Positions 1-8,854 of a DNA stretch of 64,000 nucleotides are shown here, one piece after another. The notes under the pieces are model-generated. The model was not told the origin of the DNA. It searched no databases and saw nothing but the letters and a program-made list of their open reading frames with translations. Position numbers and translations under genes: made by a program. How positions within the stretch are numbered: the stretch's first letter is position 1; every line of letters begins with the position of its first letter. Source of the stretch: Candidatus Saccharimonadota bacterium (lineage in GTDB: Bacteria; Patescibacteriota; Saccharimonadia; Saccharimonadales; Saccharimonadaceae); assembly GCA_030530605.1 (NCBI GenBank), contig JAUMUO010000002.1, forward strand, positions 98,608-162,607, written 5' to 3'.

Positions 1-1
1 G

Positions 2-967
2 GCGGCGTATAAGCATATACCTGTTGCTGACAACCCTACCGACGATTTGAGAAAATATCACTCCGCCTGGCAAAATTATTACCAAAAGTATTATTCCGAT
101 TATTATTCTAAAGCGGCCAAAGATTATATCGAAAAACACCAGCCAAAGTCTGTAACCACTCCGCCAGCCCCCACTCCAGCCGCCGTTCTCAAAAACACCG
201 TCGAAGAAAAAGCCAGCGACAAAGCGATGAAAAAACGTCGCTTCAAAAAATACCGCCCAATTATGATTGGAGCAGCCGTCACTCTTGTACTTCTATTCTT
301 ACAATATAATCGTCTGATTTTCGCTCCGCTCGCTGCCTATGTTTCACCGGGGAACGAAGTTGACACTTCTATCACCGCTATCGATCCTACCATTTCCCAA
401 AATGTTGGCGATGAAGAGCGTCTAATTATCCCGAAATTGAACATTGATGTCCCGATTCTCTTTGGCGTTGCTAACGATTCTGATTCAATGATGGAAGGTA
501 TGAATCACGGCGTTGTTCATTGGTCTATACCTGGAGCCTCAGCTATGCCTGGCCAAATCGGCAATATGGTTATCACCGGCCACTCCGCTGGCGATATCTA
601 CACTTCTAACCAGTATAAATTCATCTTCTCCGGTCTTGAGCGCCTGACTGAAAATGACCTCATCTATATTGATTACGGCGGTGTGCGTTATACTTATTCA
701 GTCACCGGTCTAGAAACCGTTGACCCCTCCGAAGTCTCTAAACTCATTTATGAAACCAACAAACCTATGCTTACCCTCATCACTTGCGTTCCGCTTGGCA
801 CTTCGCGTTACCGTCTCCTAGTTTCTGCCGAGCAAATTGCACCAGCCCCCTCCGGCTCCGCTCAAGAAGAAATCCCTGAAAACCTCGACGATAACCTCAA
901 GATGGTTGGCAACGCCCCTACCTTCTTTGAAGTCATCGGTAGCTTCTTCTTTGGCAAGAAAAACTAG
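2..967 (+). CDS. Sortase (class D/E-like), 5' end outside window
   Basis: Membrane transpeptidase expected to attach surface proteins to the cell wall or assemble pili. The frame is open to the window edge, so the N-terminus is missing; TTG at 47 is only the first possible internal start. A Tyr/Lys-rich cytoplasmic stretch is followed by one membrane segment (near residues 71-87 counted from 47), then the sortase fold. The catalytic His is in the TGHS motif, the Cys in LITCVPLG, and the Arg three residues further on in TSRYR. This order matches the sortase family. The secreted DGR target and the CHAP protein in this window are possible clients, but no LPXTG-type signal is visible in them. Confidence 0.85.
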   Translation, partial: AAYKHIPVADNPTDDLRKYHSAWQNYYQKYYSDYYSKAAKDYIEKHQPKSVTTPPAPTPAAVLKNTVEEKASDKAMKKRRFKKYRPIMIGAAVTLVLLFLQYNRLIFAPLAAYVSPGNEVDTSITAIDPTISQNVGDEERLIIPKLNIDVPILFGVANDSDSMMEGMNHGVVHWSIPGASAMPGQIGNMVITGHSAGDIYTSNQYKFIFSGLERLTENDLIYIDYGGVRYTYSVTGLETVDPSEVSKLIYETNKPMLTLITCVPLGTSRYRLLVSAEQIAPAPSGSAQEEIPENLDDNLKMVGNAPTFFEVIGSFFFGKKN

Positions 968-987
968 CCAGTCTCGCCCCTATATGT

Positions 988-993
988 TATAAT
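988..993 (+). promoter_or_regulatory. -10 box of gltX, leaderless
   Basis: TATAAT ends 7 bases before the ATG at 1001. There is no Shine-Dalgarno sequence and no room for one, so transcription should begin at or next to the start codon. Confidence 0.6.
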
Positions 994-1000
994 TTTATTT

Positions 1001-2434
1001 ATGGAAAAAGCTATTACTCGTTTTGCTCCCAGCCCTACTGGTTACATCCATATTGGGAACGTCCGGAGCGCTATCTACCCTTATCTTTTAGCCAAACAAA
1101 CCGGCGGCACTTTTATTCTGCGTATTGAAGACACCGACAGGGCCCGCTTTGTAGAAGGTGCTACTGACCTTATCAAAGAAACTTTGCTCTGGCTAGGTCT
1201 TAATTGGGATGAAGGTCCAGATATCGGTGGTCCACACGCCCCCTATTTCCAAACCGAACGGAAAGAATCCTATATTGCCTGGGCCAAAAAGTTAATCGAA
1301 AAAGGCCTCGCTTATGCTGACCCAACCCCGTCCGAAAAAATTGACGAATATAGAAAAGCAGACACCGCAAAGAAAATCCCTTATCTTTATCGTAACCATC
1401 GCCCAGAAGAAACTGTAGAATGGCAAGAAGGTATCCCCATCCGCTTCAAGACCACTCCAAAGAGCTATGAGTGGACCGACGAAGTTATGGGCGATATGAA
1501 ATCCGGCCCAGAAGTGTTAGACGATATCATTTTGATTAAAAAAGATGGCTTACCTACCTACAACTTTGCCCATATTATTGATGACTTAGAAATGGGTGTC
1601 ACTCACGTCATCCGTGGCCAGGAATATCTTTCCTCTATGCCAAATTATCTAGCTCTTTATGAAGCCCTAGAAATCCCCCGTCCAAAATTCGTTTCACTCC
1701 CTCATATCCTCGCTCCCCAAGGGAACAAAAAATTGTCTAAACGCGACGGCGCTAAATCTGTCACCGACTATAAGTCAGACGGTGTCCTTCCAGAAGCTAT
1801 GCTAAATTATCTTGCCTGCCTCGGCTGGAACGACGGCACTGAACAAGAAATTTATACAATGGAAGAATTATTAGAAAAATTCTCCCTTGAGAGAATCCAA
1901 AATTCCGGCGCTCGCTTTGATGAAACTAAACTTCTCTGGGTAAATGGTATGTGGATTCGCAAAATCCACGATGAAGAGGGAAACGACACTCTTTATGCTA
2001 AAATTGCTCCTGAATTTTGGCCAGAATCTGCCAATAATTATCCTGAAGATTATCGTAAAAAAGTCCTTAATATCATTTACGACCGTCTAAAGCTACTTTC
2101 TGATCTAAAAACTTATACAAACTATTTCTTTGAAGAACCCGTAGTAGACCGCGAGATGATTACCAAAAATAAGTTCTTGAAAAAAATGTCTGAGGATGAA
2201 ATCAAAGGTTTGCTAAACACTGTTTCTACTCGACTCTCAGGTGAAGAAGATTGGTCTGCCGACAATCTCCAAAATGTCTTAAACGAGCTCCTCGAAGAAA
2301 CCGGTAAAAAACCTGCTGAACTATTTAGTTTAATTAGAATTGCTATTTCTTTTGCCCCATTTTCACCGGCTCTTCCGCTTACATTAGAAACTCTTGGAAA
2401 AGACCGTGTGCTTGCTCGTCTAAATATGCTATAA
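1001..2434 (+). CDS. gltX: Glutamyl-tRNA synthetase
   Basis: Class I aminoacyl-tRNA synthetase that charges tRNA-Glu in the cytoplasm; a tRNA-Glu gene lies at 4766-4842. The HIGH-type motif (HIGN) is at residues 17-20 and the KMSKS-type motif KLSKR at 244-248, followed by the helical anticodon-binding part. The length of 477 aa is normal for bacterial GltX. ATG 1001 follows a TATAAT box by 7 bases with no ribosome-binding site, suggesting a leaderless mRNA. The 3' end overlaps the promoter of the next gene. Confidence 0.95.
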   Translation: MEKAITRFAPSPTGYIHIGNVRSAIYPYLLAKQTGGTFILRIEDTDRARFVEGATDLIKETLLWLGLNWDEGPDIGGPHAPYFQTERKESYIAWAKKLIEKGLAYADPTPSEKIDEYRKADTAKKIPYLYRNHRPEETVEWQEGIPIRFKTTPKSYEWTDEVMGDMKSGPEVLDDIILIKKDGLPTYNFAHIIDDLEMGVTHVIRGQEYLSSMPNYLALYEALEIPRPKFVSLPHILAPQGNKKLSKRDGAKSVTDYKSDGVLPEAMLNYLACLGWNDGTEQEIYTMEELLEKFSLERIQNSGARFDETKLLWVNGMWIRKIHDEEGNDTLYAKIAPEFWPESANNYPEDYRKKVLNIIYDRLKLLSDLKTYTNYFFEEPVVDREMITKNKFLKKMSEDEIKGLLNTVSTRLSGEEDWSADNLQNVLNELLEETGKKPAELFSLIRIAISFAPFSPALPLTLETLGKDRVLARLNML

Positions 2435-2435
2435 T
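2430..2435 (+). promoter_or_regulatory. -10 box overlapping the gltX stop codon
   Basis: TATAAT overlaps the gltX TAA stop and ends 6 bases before ATG 2442, again with no Shine-Dalgarno sequence. Confidence 0.55.
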
Positions 2436-2441
2436 AAGCAT

Positions 2442-3680
2442 ATGGATAATAAGACTATTGAAATCACCGACGCAGAAACCAAAGAAAACGTAAAGCCTAA
2501 AAAGGTCGAAAAGCCAAAAAAATCCAATAATCAAACTTCCAAAAAGAAGCTCATCATTATCTGCATAATTCTTTTTGTACTTGTTACCGGCGGCGTTGTC
2601 GCAGCTATGCTTCTTCTAAACAGAAAACCAGATGATAAAGCCTCAGACAACAATAACACTACTGCCGAAGCTCCTAGATACTATAGCCGTCTATCTGGTC
2701 TCGAAATTGACACCGATGAACTGAACAATTCACCAATTTTCTGTATCCAAGTACCCAACGGCACCGACGGTGCTCGTCCACACGCCGGTTTACAAGAAGC
2801 TTCCATCGTTTACGAAGCTATCGCTGAGGCTGGCATCACTCGTTTTGCCGCTGTCTTCCAAAATCCCACTAACACCGCTATCGGCCCGATTCGCTCACTT
2901 CGTCTTTATTACCTAGAGTGGGATACTCCGTTTGGTTGTACCGTTGTCCACGCCGGTGGAGCTGATGATGCTATCGCTGCTCTCCGTTCCGGCGGTTACA
3001 GCGAAATCGATGAAGGTGCCTACAACTGGCGCGACGGCTCCGATTATATTGCTCCTAATAATCTCTTCACCGACGCAAAAAACCTCAATCTGTTTATTGA
3101 CGAAAATAATATCGAGAAAAACGGCACAAACGCCAAGGTTTATCCTCGTTTAACCCCAGAAGATGCTAAAAAAATTCGTGAAGAAAACCAAAAAAGAGCT
3201 GCTAATACTACCGACGAAAATGGCAATGTTGTAAAAAGCAACACGCCGCTTGTAACCGAAATTGCTATCAATTTTGGCAACTTCCCAGATTTTAATACTC
3301 GCTACACTTATGACCCGACAACTGGTCTTTATGCCCGTTCTTATGAAACTGGCGAAAAAGAAATGTCCTATAACTGTACCAAGAAAATTCCAGTTATGTC
3401 ACGCGACTGCGAACAGGTCCAAATTATGCCTAGTGCCGTCGTGGCTATGGAGGTAGAAGAAGGCCTCGCCGACGATAATTACCATCAAGTTATTCAAGCT
3501 ATCGGAGAGGGGACTGCTTATATTTTCCAAAACGGCCAAGCTATAAAAGGTACCTGGTCTAAAGCTTCTGCCGCCTCTCAAATCGTCTTCAAAGACGAAG
3601 AGGGAAACGAAATCTCCTTTGCCCCGGGTCAGCTCTGGATTTCCGCCATCCCTCGCAGTGTCGGCAGTGTTGAATATTAA
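2442..3680 (+). CDS. DUF3048 (YerB-like) membrane-anchored protein
   Basis: A 412-aa protein of unknown biochemical role. A Lys-rich cytoplasmic tail (residues 1-33) precedes one transmembrane helix (about 34-58) and an extracytoplasmic domain of the DUF3048 family. Family-like stretches include the RPHAGLQEA and IGPIRSLR regions near residues 110-150. YerB homologues are cell-envelope proteins of Gram-positive bacteria. It starts 8 bases after gltX ends but has its own TATAAT 6 bases upstream of ATG. Family call from pattern recognition; function not known. Confidence 0.75.
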   Translation: MDNKTIEITDAETKENVKPKKVEKPKKSNNQTSKKKLIIICIILFVLVTGGVVAAMLLLNRKPDDKASDNNNTTAEAPRYYSRLSGLEIDTDELNNSPIFCIQVPNGTDGARPHAGLQEASIVYEAIAEAGITRFAAVFQNPTNTAIGPIRSLRLYYLEWDTPFGCTVVHAGGADDAIAALRSGGYSEIDEGAYNWRDGSDYIAPNNLFTDAKNLNLFIDENNIEKNGTNAKVYPRLTPEDAKKIREENQKRAANTTDENGNVVKSNTPLVTEIAINFGNFPDFNTRYTYDPTTGLYARSYETGEKEMSYNCTKKIPVMSRDCEQVQIMPSAVVAMEVEEGLADDNYHQVIQAIGEGTAYIFQNGQAIKGTWSKASAASQIVFKDEEGNEISFAPGQLWISAIPRSVGSVEY

Positions 3681-3692
3681 AAATTCCTATAC

Positions 3693-3698
3693 TATAAT
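3693..3698 (+). promoter_or_regulatory. -10 box of CHAP gene
   Basis: TATAAT about 20 bases upstream of ATG 3718, followed by a ribosome-binding site (TAGGAG). This is a leadered transcript, in contrast to the two genes before it. Confidence 0.55.
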
Positions 3699-3717
3699 AT
3701 TGAAAAATAGGAGTTTT

Positions 3718-4644
3718 ATGGCTAATATTATGCAATCTATTAAGACCAGAAAAACTATTTATTTTCTTGGTTCAATTCTAGTTTTGCTATGTGCTTTAAT
3801 AGTCTGGAATATAGTATCCACTAAGGAAACTCCCCAATCTCCAACGCCAGTAAACGCTGTTGAAAAACCGACCACGGGAAAACCTACGGGGAATAAAAAA
3901 ACTGTAGAAGAGAATCAAACCACCAAAGATAATGCTACTACAGAAGATTCTTCTCAAACTACAGAATCCGTCCCTAGCCAAACTCATGAAGTAATAGAAA
4001 TCGTTAGGACAGAGTCTACTAATCAAGTTAAGGAGCCGTCGGGGTCCGTAAAAGAAGAAAATCCAAAGCAATCTGAACCAAAACCAGCTGAAAACGACGA
4101 AAAACTTCCAAACAACGAAAGAACAGAAACGGGAAAAACCACCACAGAGACAGAGCCAGCAAAGACAGATAATGAAATTGCTAAAAAACTTGCCGAAGCG
4201 GCACGTGCGGCTGGAGTTAGAGCTAGTACTACCTACACAGACACATACCCATACGCTAAGGACTGCCCAGAAATAAACTGGCGCTATACTGGCGAAGTCA
4301 AAACCGCATACGGAGGCAGTCTTTGTGAAACCACTAGTTATGTCGGGTGGAAAGTTCACGAATATTGGAGCTACTCTATTCCTTGGGCCGCCAATGCTAA
4401 AGATTGGGGTTATTACGCCACCGCTTATGGCCTAAGATTTGACTCCAACCCTGCCCCATACACTGTCGGGGTTCAATACATCGGTGCCTGGGGTCATGTA
4501 GTTTGGGTTGAGCAAGTCAATAACGACGGTACTGTAGATATTTCAGAATACAACAATACTTATAGTAGTGGCAACACTCCTAATTCCTACGGCTATCAGA
4601 CTAGTGTTCCGGCTTCCACTTACTACTATATTCATTTTGACTAA
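3718..4644 (+). CDS. Secreted or anchored CHAP-domain peptidoglycan hydrolase
   Basis: Probable cysteine amidase/endopeptidase acting on peptidoglycan. The ATG at 3718 is chosen because TAGGAG sits just upstream; the open frame extends to 3619 but overlaps the preceding gene. The N-terminus has a membrane segment or signal anchor (about residues 15-33), then roughly 130 residues of low-complexity Thr/Glu/Lys/Pro linker likely to span the wall. The C-terminal CHAP domain (last ~125 residues) shows the Cys in LCETTSYVGW, the GHVVWVEQV His and the ISEYNN segment typical of the family. Likely role: daughter-cell separation or wall remodelling. About 308 aa. Confidence 0.8.
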   Translation: MANIMQSIKTRKTIYFLGSILVLLCALIVWNIVSTKETPQSPTPVNAVEKPTTGKPTGNKKTVEENQTTKDNATTEDSSQTTESVPSQTHEVIEIVRTESTNQVKEPSGSVKEENPKQSEPKPAENDEKLPNNERTETGKTTTETEPAKTDNEIAKKLAEAARAAGVRASTTYTDTYPYAKDCPEINWRYTGEVKTAYGGSLCETTSYVGWKVHEYWSYSIPWAANAKDWGYYATAYGLRFDSNPAPYTVGVQYIGAWGHVVWVEQVNNDGTVDISEYNNTYSSGNTPNSYGYQTSVPASTYYYIHFD

Positions 4645-4661
4645 GTCTAAACGGCGGGAGT

Positions 4662-4682
4662 TTGGCGAGCATAGCTCGCCAA
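4662..4682. repeat. Hairpin after the CHAP gene
   Basis: TTGGCGAG and CTCGCCAA form 8-bp perfect arms around a 5-base loop. No U-run follows, so a terminator role is uncertain. The same CTCGCCAA-TTCG pattern recurs at 7190-7245. Confidence 0.5.
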
Positions 4683-4733
4683 TTCGCTTCGCGAGCGAAC
4701 CCTGCGGCTCCCATTCCTTGCGGAAAGACCAAT

Positions 4734-4755
4734 CCAAAAAAGACCCTAAAGGGTC
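4734..4755 (-). terminator. Terminator of tRNA-Glu
   Basis: Read on minus, GACCCT and AGGGTC arms (4742-4755) are followed by a run of six U, just downstream of the tRNA-Glu 3' end. Confidence 0.75.
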
Positions 4756-4765
4756 ATTTTCGAAT

Positions 4766-4842
4766 TGGTGACTCCTGCGGGAGTCGAACCCGCGATTTTC
4801 TGGATGAGAACCAGACGTCCTGGACCACTAGACGAAGGAGCC
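4766..4842 (-). tRNA. tRNA-Glu (CTC)
   Basis: Read on minus, the cloverleaf has acceptor arm GGCTCCT paired with AGGAGTC, discriminator A and an encoded CCA (4766-4768). The seven-base anticodon loop TTCTCAT sits between TCTGG and CCAGA, giving anticodon CTC. The T arm carries GGTTCGACTCC. A promoter with TTGATT (4874-4879), a 17-base spacer and TAAGAT (4851-4856) lies just upstream. Confidence 0.95.
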
Positions 4843-4921
4843 GTGCAACAATCTTATCATATTTCAAACAAAAAATCAATGAAAAAGACCCAGCAAACTT
4901 CGCTGGGCCTCCTCAAAAGAA

Positions 4922-7132
4922 CTAAGCGATTTTTAAGATGTGTGGTAACTGCATCATCACCGTCTGACTAGATTGTACTGCTACCATATTAGCCAAGTTG
5001 TAAGACTGGAATGCAGGAACTAGCGTATTTGAAGACTCCGACATTAACTTAATGACAATATCAAGATCGACTCCAACTACATCCTTTCTGGTATCCCCAG
5101 CCGTATCACCCTGAACCGTAGTATCGTGAAGTGTCTGATACTCAACAGAATCTTTGTCAGTATAGCCTTCAACCTCTCCACTTTCAACTCGCTTTTTGGC
5201 GTTATCCCAAGCTCCGCCAGAGACTGCCATAAACACAGCTCTCGGGATAGCCATAATAGCCGCACCGATCAAAAATCCCAAAACGAATTCCGGGCCAAAG
5301 ACAAAACCACAAATCGGCGGTATTATCATAGTTAAGACAACCGGCATCAACATATACCTAAGGGACTGGTCCGCCTGCAATTCTACCAACTTAACATAAT
5401 CCGGCCTCTTGGTTCCAGCCATAACTTCATCATCCATCATTTCCTGACCAGCCTTCGCCATTACCTGTGCAGCCTTTATGGTATTCTTAGTCAAAATTGA
5501 AATGAACAATTCTATTATTCCACCACCAGCAATAGCGCCAATCAAGATGATAGTTAAGAACCTTGCTAAAGCCTCCGAACTTGATAAATCCGGCAGCTTA
5601 TACGATCCGATATATGTCATAATCAATGCTACTACCGCATAAGCTGCGCCTGCAATCGCTAAGCCTTTACCTATTGCAGCCGTAACATTACCTACCGCAT
5701 CAAGGGCATCGGTAATCTTGCGCACCCACGATGGAAGTTGGCAACTCTCTGCAATGCCACCAGCATTGTCAGCTACCGGTCCAAAGGCATCAATCGTTAC
5801 AATTACACCCGACACCGATAACATCGAGACTGCACCAATAGCAATCCCATACGACCCACAAAAAACATAGGTTATAAACATCGAGATTGCAATCGCTGCC
5901 ACGCTAGAGAATGCCGCATGTGAAGCTATTGCGTCTCCAAGCGTAAATAGAAACGCCGGGCCAAACTTTGCTGCCTCTACTAAATCCTTCACGGGTTTCT
6001 TATCCGGGCTAGTGAAGTACTCCGTGATTATTGATATTATCACGATAGTCAACAGCCCCAATACACTTGCTACCCATACTGAAATCCAACCTTTCGAGAA
6101 CGAAGACGGAAGATTAACTCCGCCGAAACAAAATCTCGCCAGGATTAAACTCATTAAAACCACAAAGCCTACTGCTATGTAAGTGGCTTTATTAAGCTCT
6201 GCCTCCGGGTCAATTTCATCTTTACCATGGTTGTTTTTCCATTGTACGTAACCAACTCCTGCCATCGAGCCGACCAATCCAAAAATACAAATCAGCAACG
6301 GGTATTTAGTCATAGAGTCAAGTAAAACATAGTCTCTACCTGTCGCAATTACAATCTGGACAGCAATAGTGATCGCTGCTACTGGAGTAGCCACAAATGA
6401 CTCAAGCAAATCTGAGATATTCCCCAGAATATCATTTACACAATCGCCAATAAAGTCCGCTACCGAATTTGGAATTCGGAAATCGTCCTCCAGAAGATGA
6501 TGTAGGACTTTACCAACGATGTCAGCCGAAATATCAGCCGCCTTGGTAAAATTACCACCAGCAACACGATGAAACATCCCAACAATTGAGCAACCCATGC
6601 TGTAAGTCATCAGACGCATTGTTACCGGGTTACAAAGATGCCCCAGGTTAATCAATCCATGGCTAGTCGCCTCCAGCTTAATCCCTCCCGCGGCAGTAAT
6701 TATTATTCCGATTCCCAACATTCCAAATGCCGGGACTGAAATACCACTTGTACTGCCAGCCATAAGCGCAACACTCTCCGTCTTAGCAAGAGATTTAGTC
6801 TGCTCTGCCATATTGGTAGTTCGTACGTTACCATAAGTCCCACCACTAAGCCCAATTTTACAAGCTATTGAACTTAACACTACTCCGAGTATACAGGTAA
6901 GTCCTGAAAGATACTCCATAAAAAGTGTGTAGACTGCAGCCACAATCAACACTGTCGGGATAATTATTCGATATTCCCGTTTAACAAATTTGTTTGCGCC
7001 AGACCGAATCACTCCGGACAGCCACACCATATCTTCGCTTCCTTCATCCAGTGACTTCAGCCTAAGATAGTTATGGCCTACAAACGTCAGGGCGATGGCC
7101 ACTACTACAAAAGTCAGTAGATATACAACCAT
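4922..7132 (-). CDS. hppA: Membrane-bound ion-pumping pyrophosphatase, K+-dependent type
   Basis: Integral membrane enzyme that hydrolyses pyrophosphate and pumps H+ (or Na+) across the membrane. The protein has 736 aa and many membrane helices. The motif DAFGPVADNAGGIAE is intact. The GNVTAAIGKG stretch carries Ala where K+-independent enzymes carry Lys, indicating K+ dependence. The C-terminal QGDTAGDTRKDVVG matches the conserved GDTxGDxxKD pattern. The first catalytic loop is divergent: KAADISADIVGKVL replaces KAADVGADLVGKVE, and the DNVGDNVGD loop reads DFIGDCVND, keeping the Asp residues. ATG 7132 follows an AGGAG site. Pumping specificity cannot be told from the sequence. Confidence 0.9.
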   Translation of the reverse strand: MVVYLLTFVVVAIALTFVGHNYLRLKSLDEGSEDMVWLSGVIRSGANKFVKREYRIIIPTVLIVAAVYTLFMEYLSGLTCILGVVLSSIACKIGLSGGTYGNVRTTNMAEQTKSLAKTESVALMAGSTSGISVPAFGMLGIGIIITAAGGIKLEATSHGLINLGHLCNPVTMRLMTYSMGCSIVGMFHRVAGGNFTKAADISADIVGKVLHHLLEDDFRIPNSVADFIGDCVNDILGNISDLLESFVATPVAAITIAVQIVIATGRDYVLLDSMTKYPLLICIFGLVGSMAGVGYVQWKNNHGKDEIDPEAELNKATYIAVGFVVLMSLILARFCFGGVNLPSSFSKGWISVWVASVLGLLTIVIISIITEYFTSPDKKPVKDLVEAAKFGPAFLFTLGDAIASHAAFSSVAAIAISMFITYVFCGSYGIAIGAVSMLSVSGVIVTIDAFGPVADNAGGIAESCQLPSWVRKITDALDAVGNVTAAIGKGLAIAGAAYAVVALIMTYIGSYKLPDLSSSEALARFLTIILIGAIAGGGIIELFISILTKNTIKAAQVMAKAGQEMMDDEVMAGTKRPDYVKLVELQADQSLRYMLMPVVLTMIIPPICGFVFGPEFVLGFLIGAAIMAIPRAVFMAVSGGAWDNAKKRVESGEVEGYTDKDSVEYQTLHDTTVQGDTAGDTRKDVVGVDLDIVIKLMSESSNTLVPAFQSYNLANMVAVQSSQTVMMQLPHILKIA

Positions 7133-7432
7133 CCAAAATCACTCCTTTCTGTAAAAGAACTAAGTGGGCCAAAGCCCACCATTGACAAGCTACCGGCGAG
7201 TGAAACTCGCCAACTTCGAAGTTCGCGAGCCTGCTCGACGGCCCGTCATGTGCAATTTTCGTTACACACTCTCAAGATTATACTACTTCTTAAACGAAAA
7301 ATCAACCGTTTTACCTCTGTTATTCTTATGCTTAATAACCATATGATATACGCTTTATCACCCATCAAGACAGCCACACCCTCTAGACCTCTAGACCTTT
7401 TCTTTTTACCAAAAAAGTGTTATAATTTTTAC
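7133..7432. promoter_or_regulatory. hppA/der divergent control region
   Basis: About 300 bases without a gene. On minus, TTGATT (7300-7305), a 17-base spacer and TATAAT (7277-7282) would start the hppA mRNA near 7270, giving a leader of about 138 bases. The leader contains a strong hairpin (GGCGAG and CTCGCC arms, loop TTTCA side) and a small GGGC/GCCC hairpin just before the ribosome-binding site. On plus, TATAAT at 7421-7426 serves der. The leader hairpin resembles that at 4662-4682. Confidence 0.6.
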
Positions 7433-8854
7433 ATGAAAAATTTACCGATTGTCGCCTTAATTGGCCAAACCAACGCTGGCAAATCTAGCCTTTTGAATCG
7501 TTTTGCGCACAAAAATATCGCTATCGTGGCTCGCGAAGAGGGAACCACAAGAGATAATGTTTATGCTAGGATAGACGATCGGTTTTTACTAGTTGACACC
7601 GCTGGTCTTAAAAAGCCCGATGATGATTTTGAAGCTTCCATCCAAGATCAAATCGAAGACGCTATTGCCTCTGCTAATATCATCTGTGTTGTTGTAGATT
7701 CCACAAAATACTTCAACGACAAAGACCGCAGTATCGCCCGCTCCGCTCTCCGTTCTAAAAAACCTGTTTTTCTAATTTTGAATAAATCAGACCGTGGCGA
7801 AGCTCTTGATATTAATGGATTTCGCGCTCTCGGCATCCCAGAAGACCACATCTTCCGCACTTCCGCCACCACCGGCCAGGGAATCAGCGAATTAAGAGAG
7901 GCTTTAAGCTTAGCACTAAGCAATTTTTCAGACGCTTCGCTCGCGTCAGGTTCTCTTCAGTCATCCAGCCTTGGCTCCGCCGCGAGCCATCGCGTACTCA
8001 CCAATGTGGATGACTTCATCGAACCTGGCTCGCTCGCACTGTCTGAAAAACTCCTTAGTACTAAACTTAAAATCGCTTTAATTGGCCGGCCAAATGTCGG
8101 GAAATCGAGCTTATTTAACGCCCTCGGCAAAAAGCAGCAAGCCATTGTCAGCTCCAAACAGGGAACCACCCGCGATATTAACCGTGTAGAAGTAAAATAC
8201 AAGGGCAAAACTCTTGAAATTCTTGACACTGCTGGTCTACGCAAGCCCGGCAAACGCGAAGTTGGCATTGAAAAATTTAGCGCCCTCCGCACTCTTGCCG
8301 CTATCGAAGAAGCCGATGTTTGCGCCCTTCTCATTGATTCCACCGAGCCCCACGCCAAACTAGACCAAACTTTAGCTGGCGAAATTATCAAAGCCGGCAA
8401 GGGAATTGTACTCGTCGTCACTAAAACCGACCTCGTAGATGACACCGAAAAAATCCTAGACGACCTCGAATATGATTTTGACTTCTTACCTTATGCCCCT
8501 GTAATTCTCACTAGCTCTGAAACCGGCAAAAATGTTACTAAACTCTTTGAAATGGCCCTAAAAATCGATGAAGAACGCCACCACGAAATGAAGACTTCCG
8601 AGCTCAACAAAATTCTGAGAGAAGCCGTCGCTTCTCACCCGCCAGCTGGTCTCAAGAACACTCACCCCAAGCCTAAATACATCGTCCAAACCGATACTTG
8701 CCCACCCTGGTTCGTTATCCACGGCCACGATTTGAAACTTCTCCACTGGTCCTACAAACGTTTCTTAGAGCGCAAAATTCGTGAGGCTTATCCTTACATT
8801 GGCACCCCTATTATGTTCTCTTTCCGTGAAAACGGGAAAAAGGAGGAAAAGTGA
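7433..8854 (+). CDS. der: Ribosome-assembly GTPase Der (EngA)
   Basis: Tandem-GTPase factor for 50S ribosome assembly. ATG 7433 is chosen because TATAAT ends 6 bases upstream and because it places the first P-loop GQTNAGKS at residues 10-17; the upstream open frame lacks family sequence. The second GTPase domain starts near residue 217 with GRPNVGKSS, and a KH-like domain ends the protein (473 aa). The linker between the G domains is enlarged by about 42 codons that coincide with an imperfect palindromic DNA element (7924-8050). The stop overlaps the GTG of pth. Confidence 0.93.
   Translation: MKNLPIVALIGQTNAGKSSLLNRFAHKNIAIVAREEGTTRDNVYARIDDRFLLVDTAGLKKPDDDFEASIQDQIEDAIASANIICVVVDSTKYFNDKDRSIARSALRSKKPVFLILNKSDRGEALDINGFRALGIPEDHIFRTSATTGQGISELREALSLALSNFSDASLASGSLQSSSLGSAASHRVLTNVDDFIEPGSLALSEKLLSTKLKIALIGRPNVGKSSLFNALGKKQQAIVSSKQGTTRDINRVEVKYKGKTLEILDTAGLRKPGKREVGIEKFSALRTLAAIEEADVCALLIDSTEPHAKLDQTLAGEIIKAGKGIVLVVTKTDLVDDTEKILDDLEYDFDFLPYAPVILTSSETGKNVTKLFEMALKIDEERHHEMKTSELNKILREAVASHPPAGLKNTHPKPKYIVQTDTCPPWFVIHGHDLKLLHWSYKRFLERKIREAYPYIGTPIMFSFRENGKKEEK
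7924..8050. repeat. Palindromic element inside der
   Basis: Two 44-base arms (7924-7967 and 8007-8050) are inverted copies of each other at 33 of 44 positions, with exact matches at the outer 10 bases, around AGGTTC/GAACCT and at AGTCATCCA/TGGATGACT. A 39-base centre holds a further GGCT/AGCC hairpin. The element is translated in frame as a Ser/Ala/Leu-rich linker between the two GTPase domains. Confidence 0.75.

Noticed and set aside
3796..4359. Minus-strand 187-residue frame
   Set aside because: It is the shadow of the Thr/Glu/Lys linker of the CHAP protein on plus.
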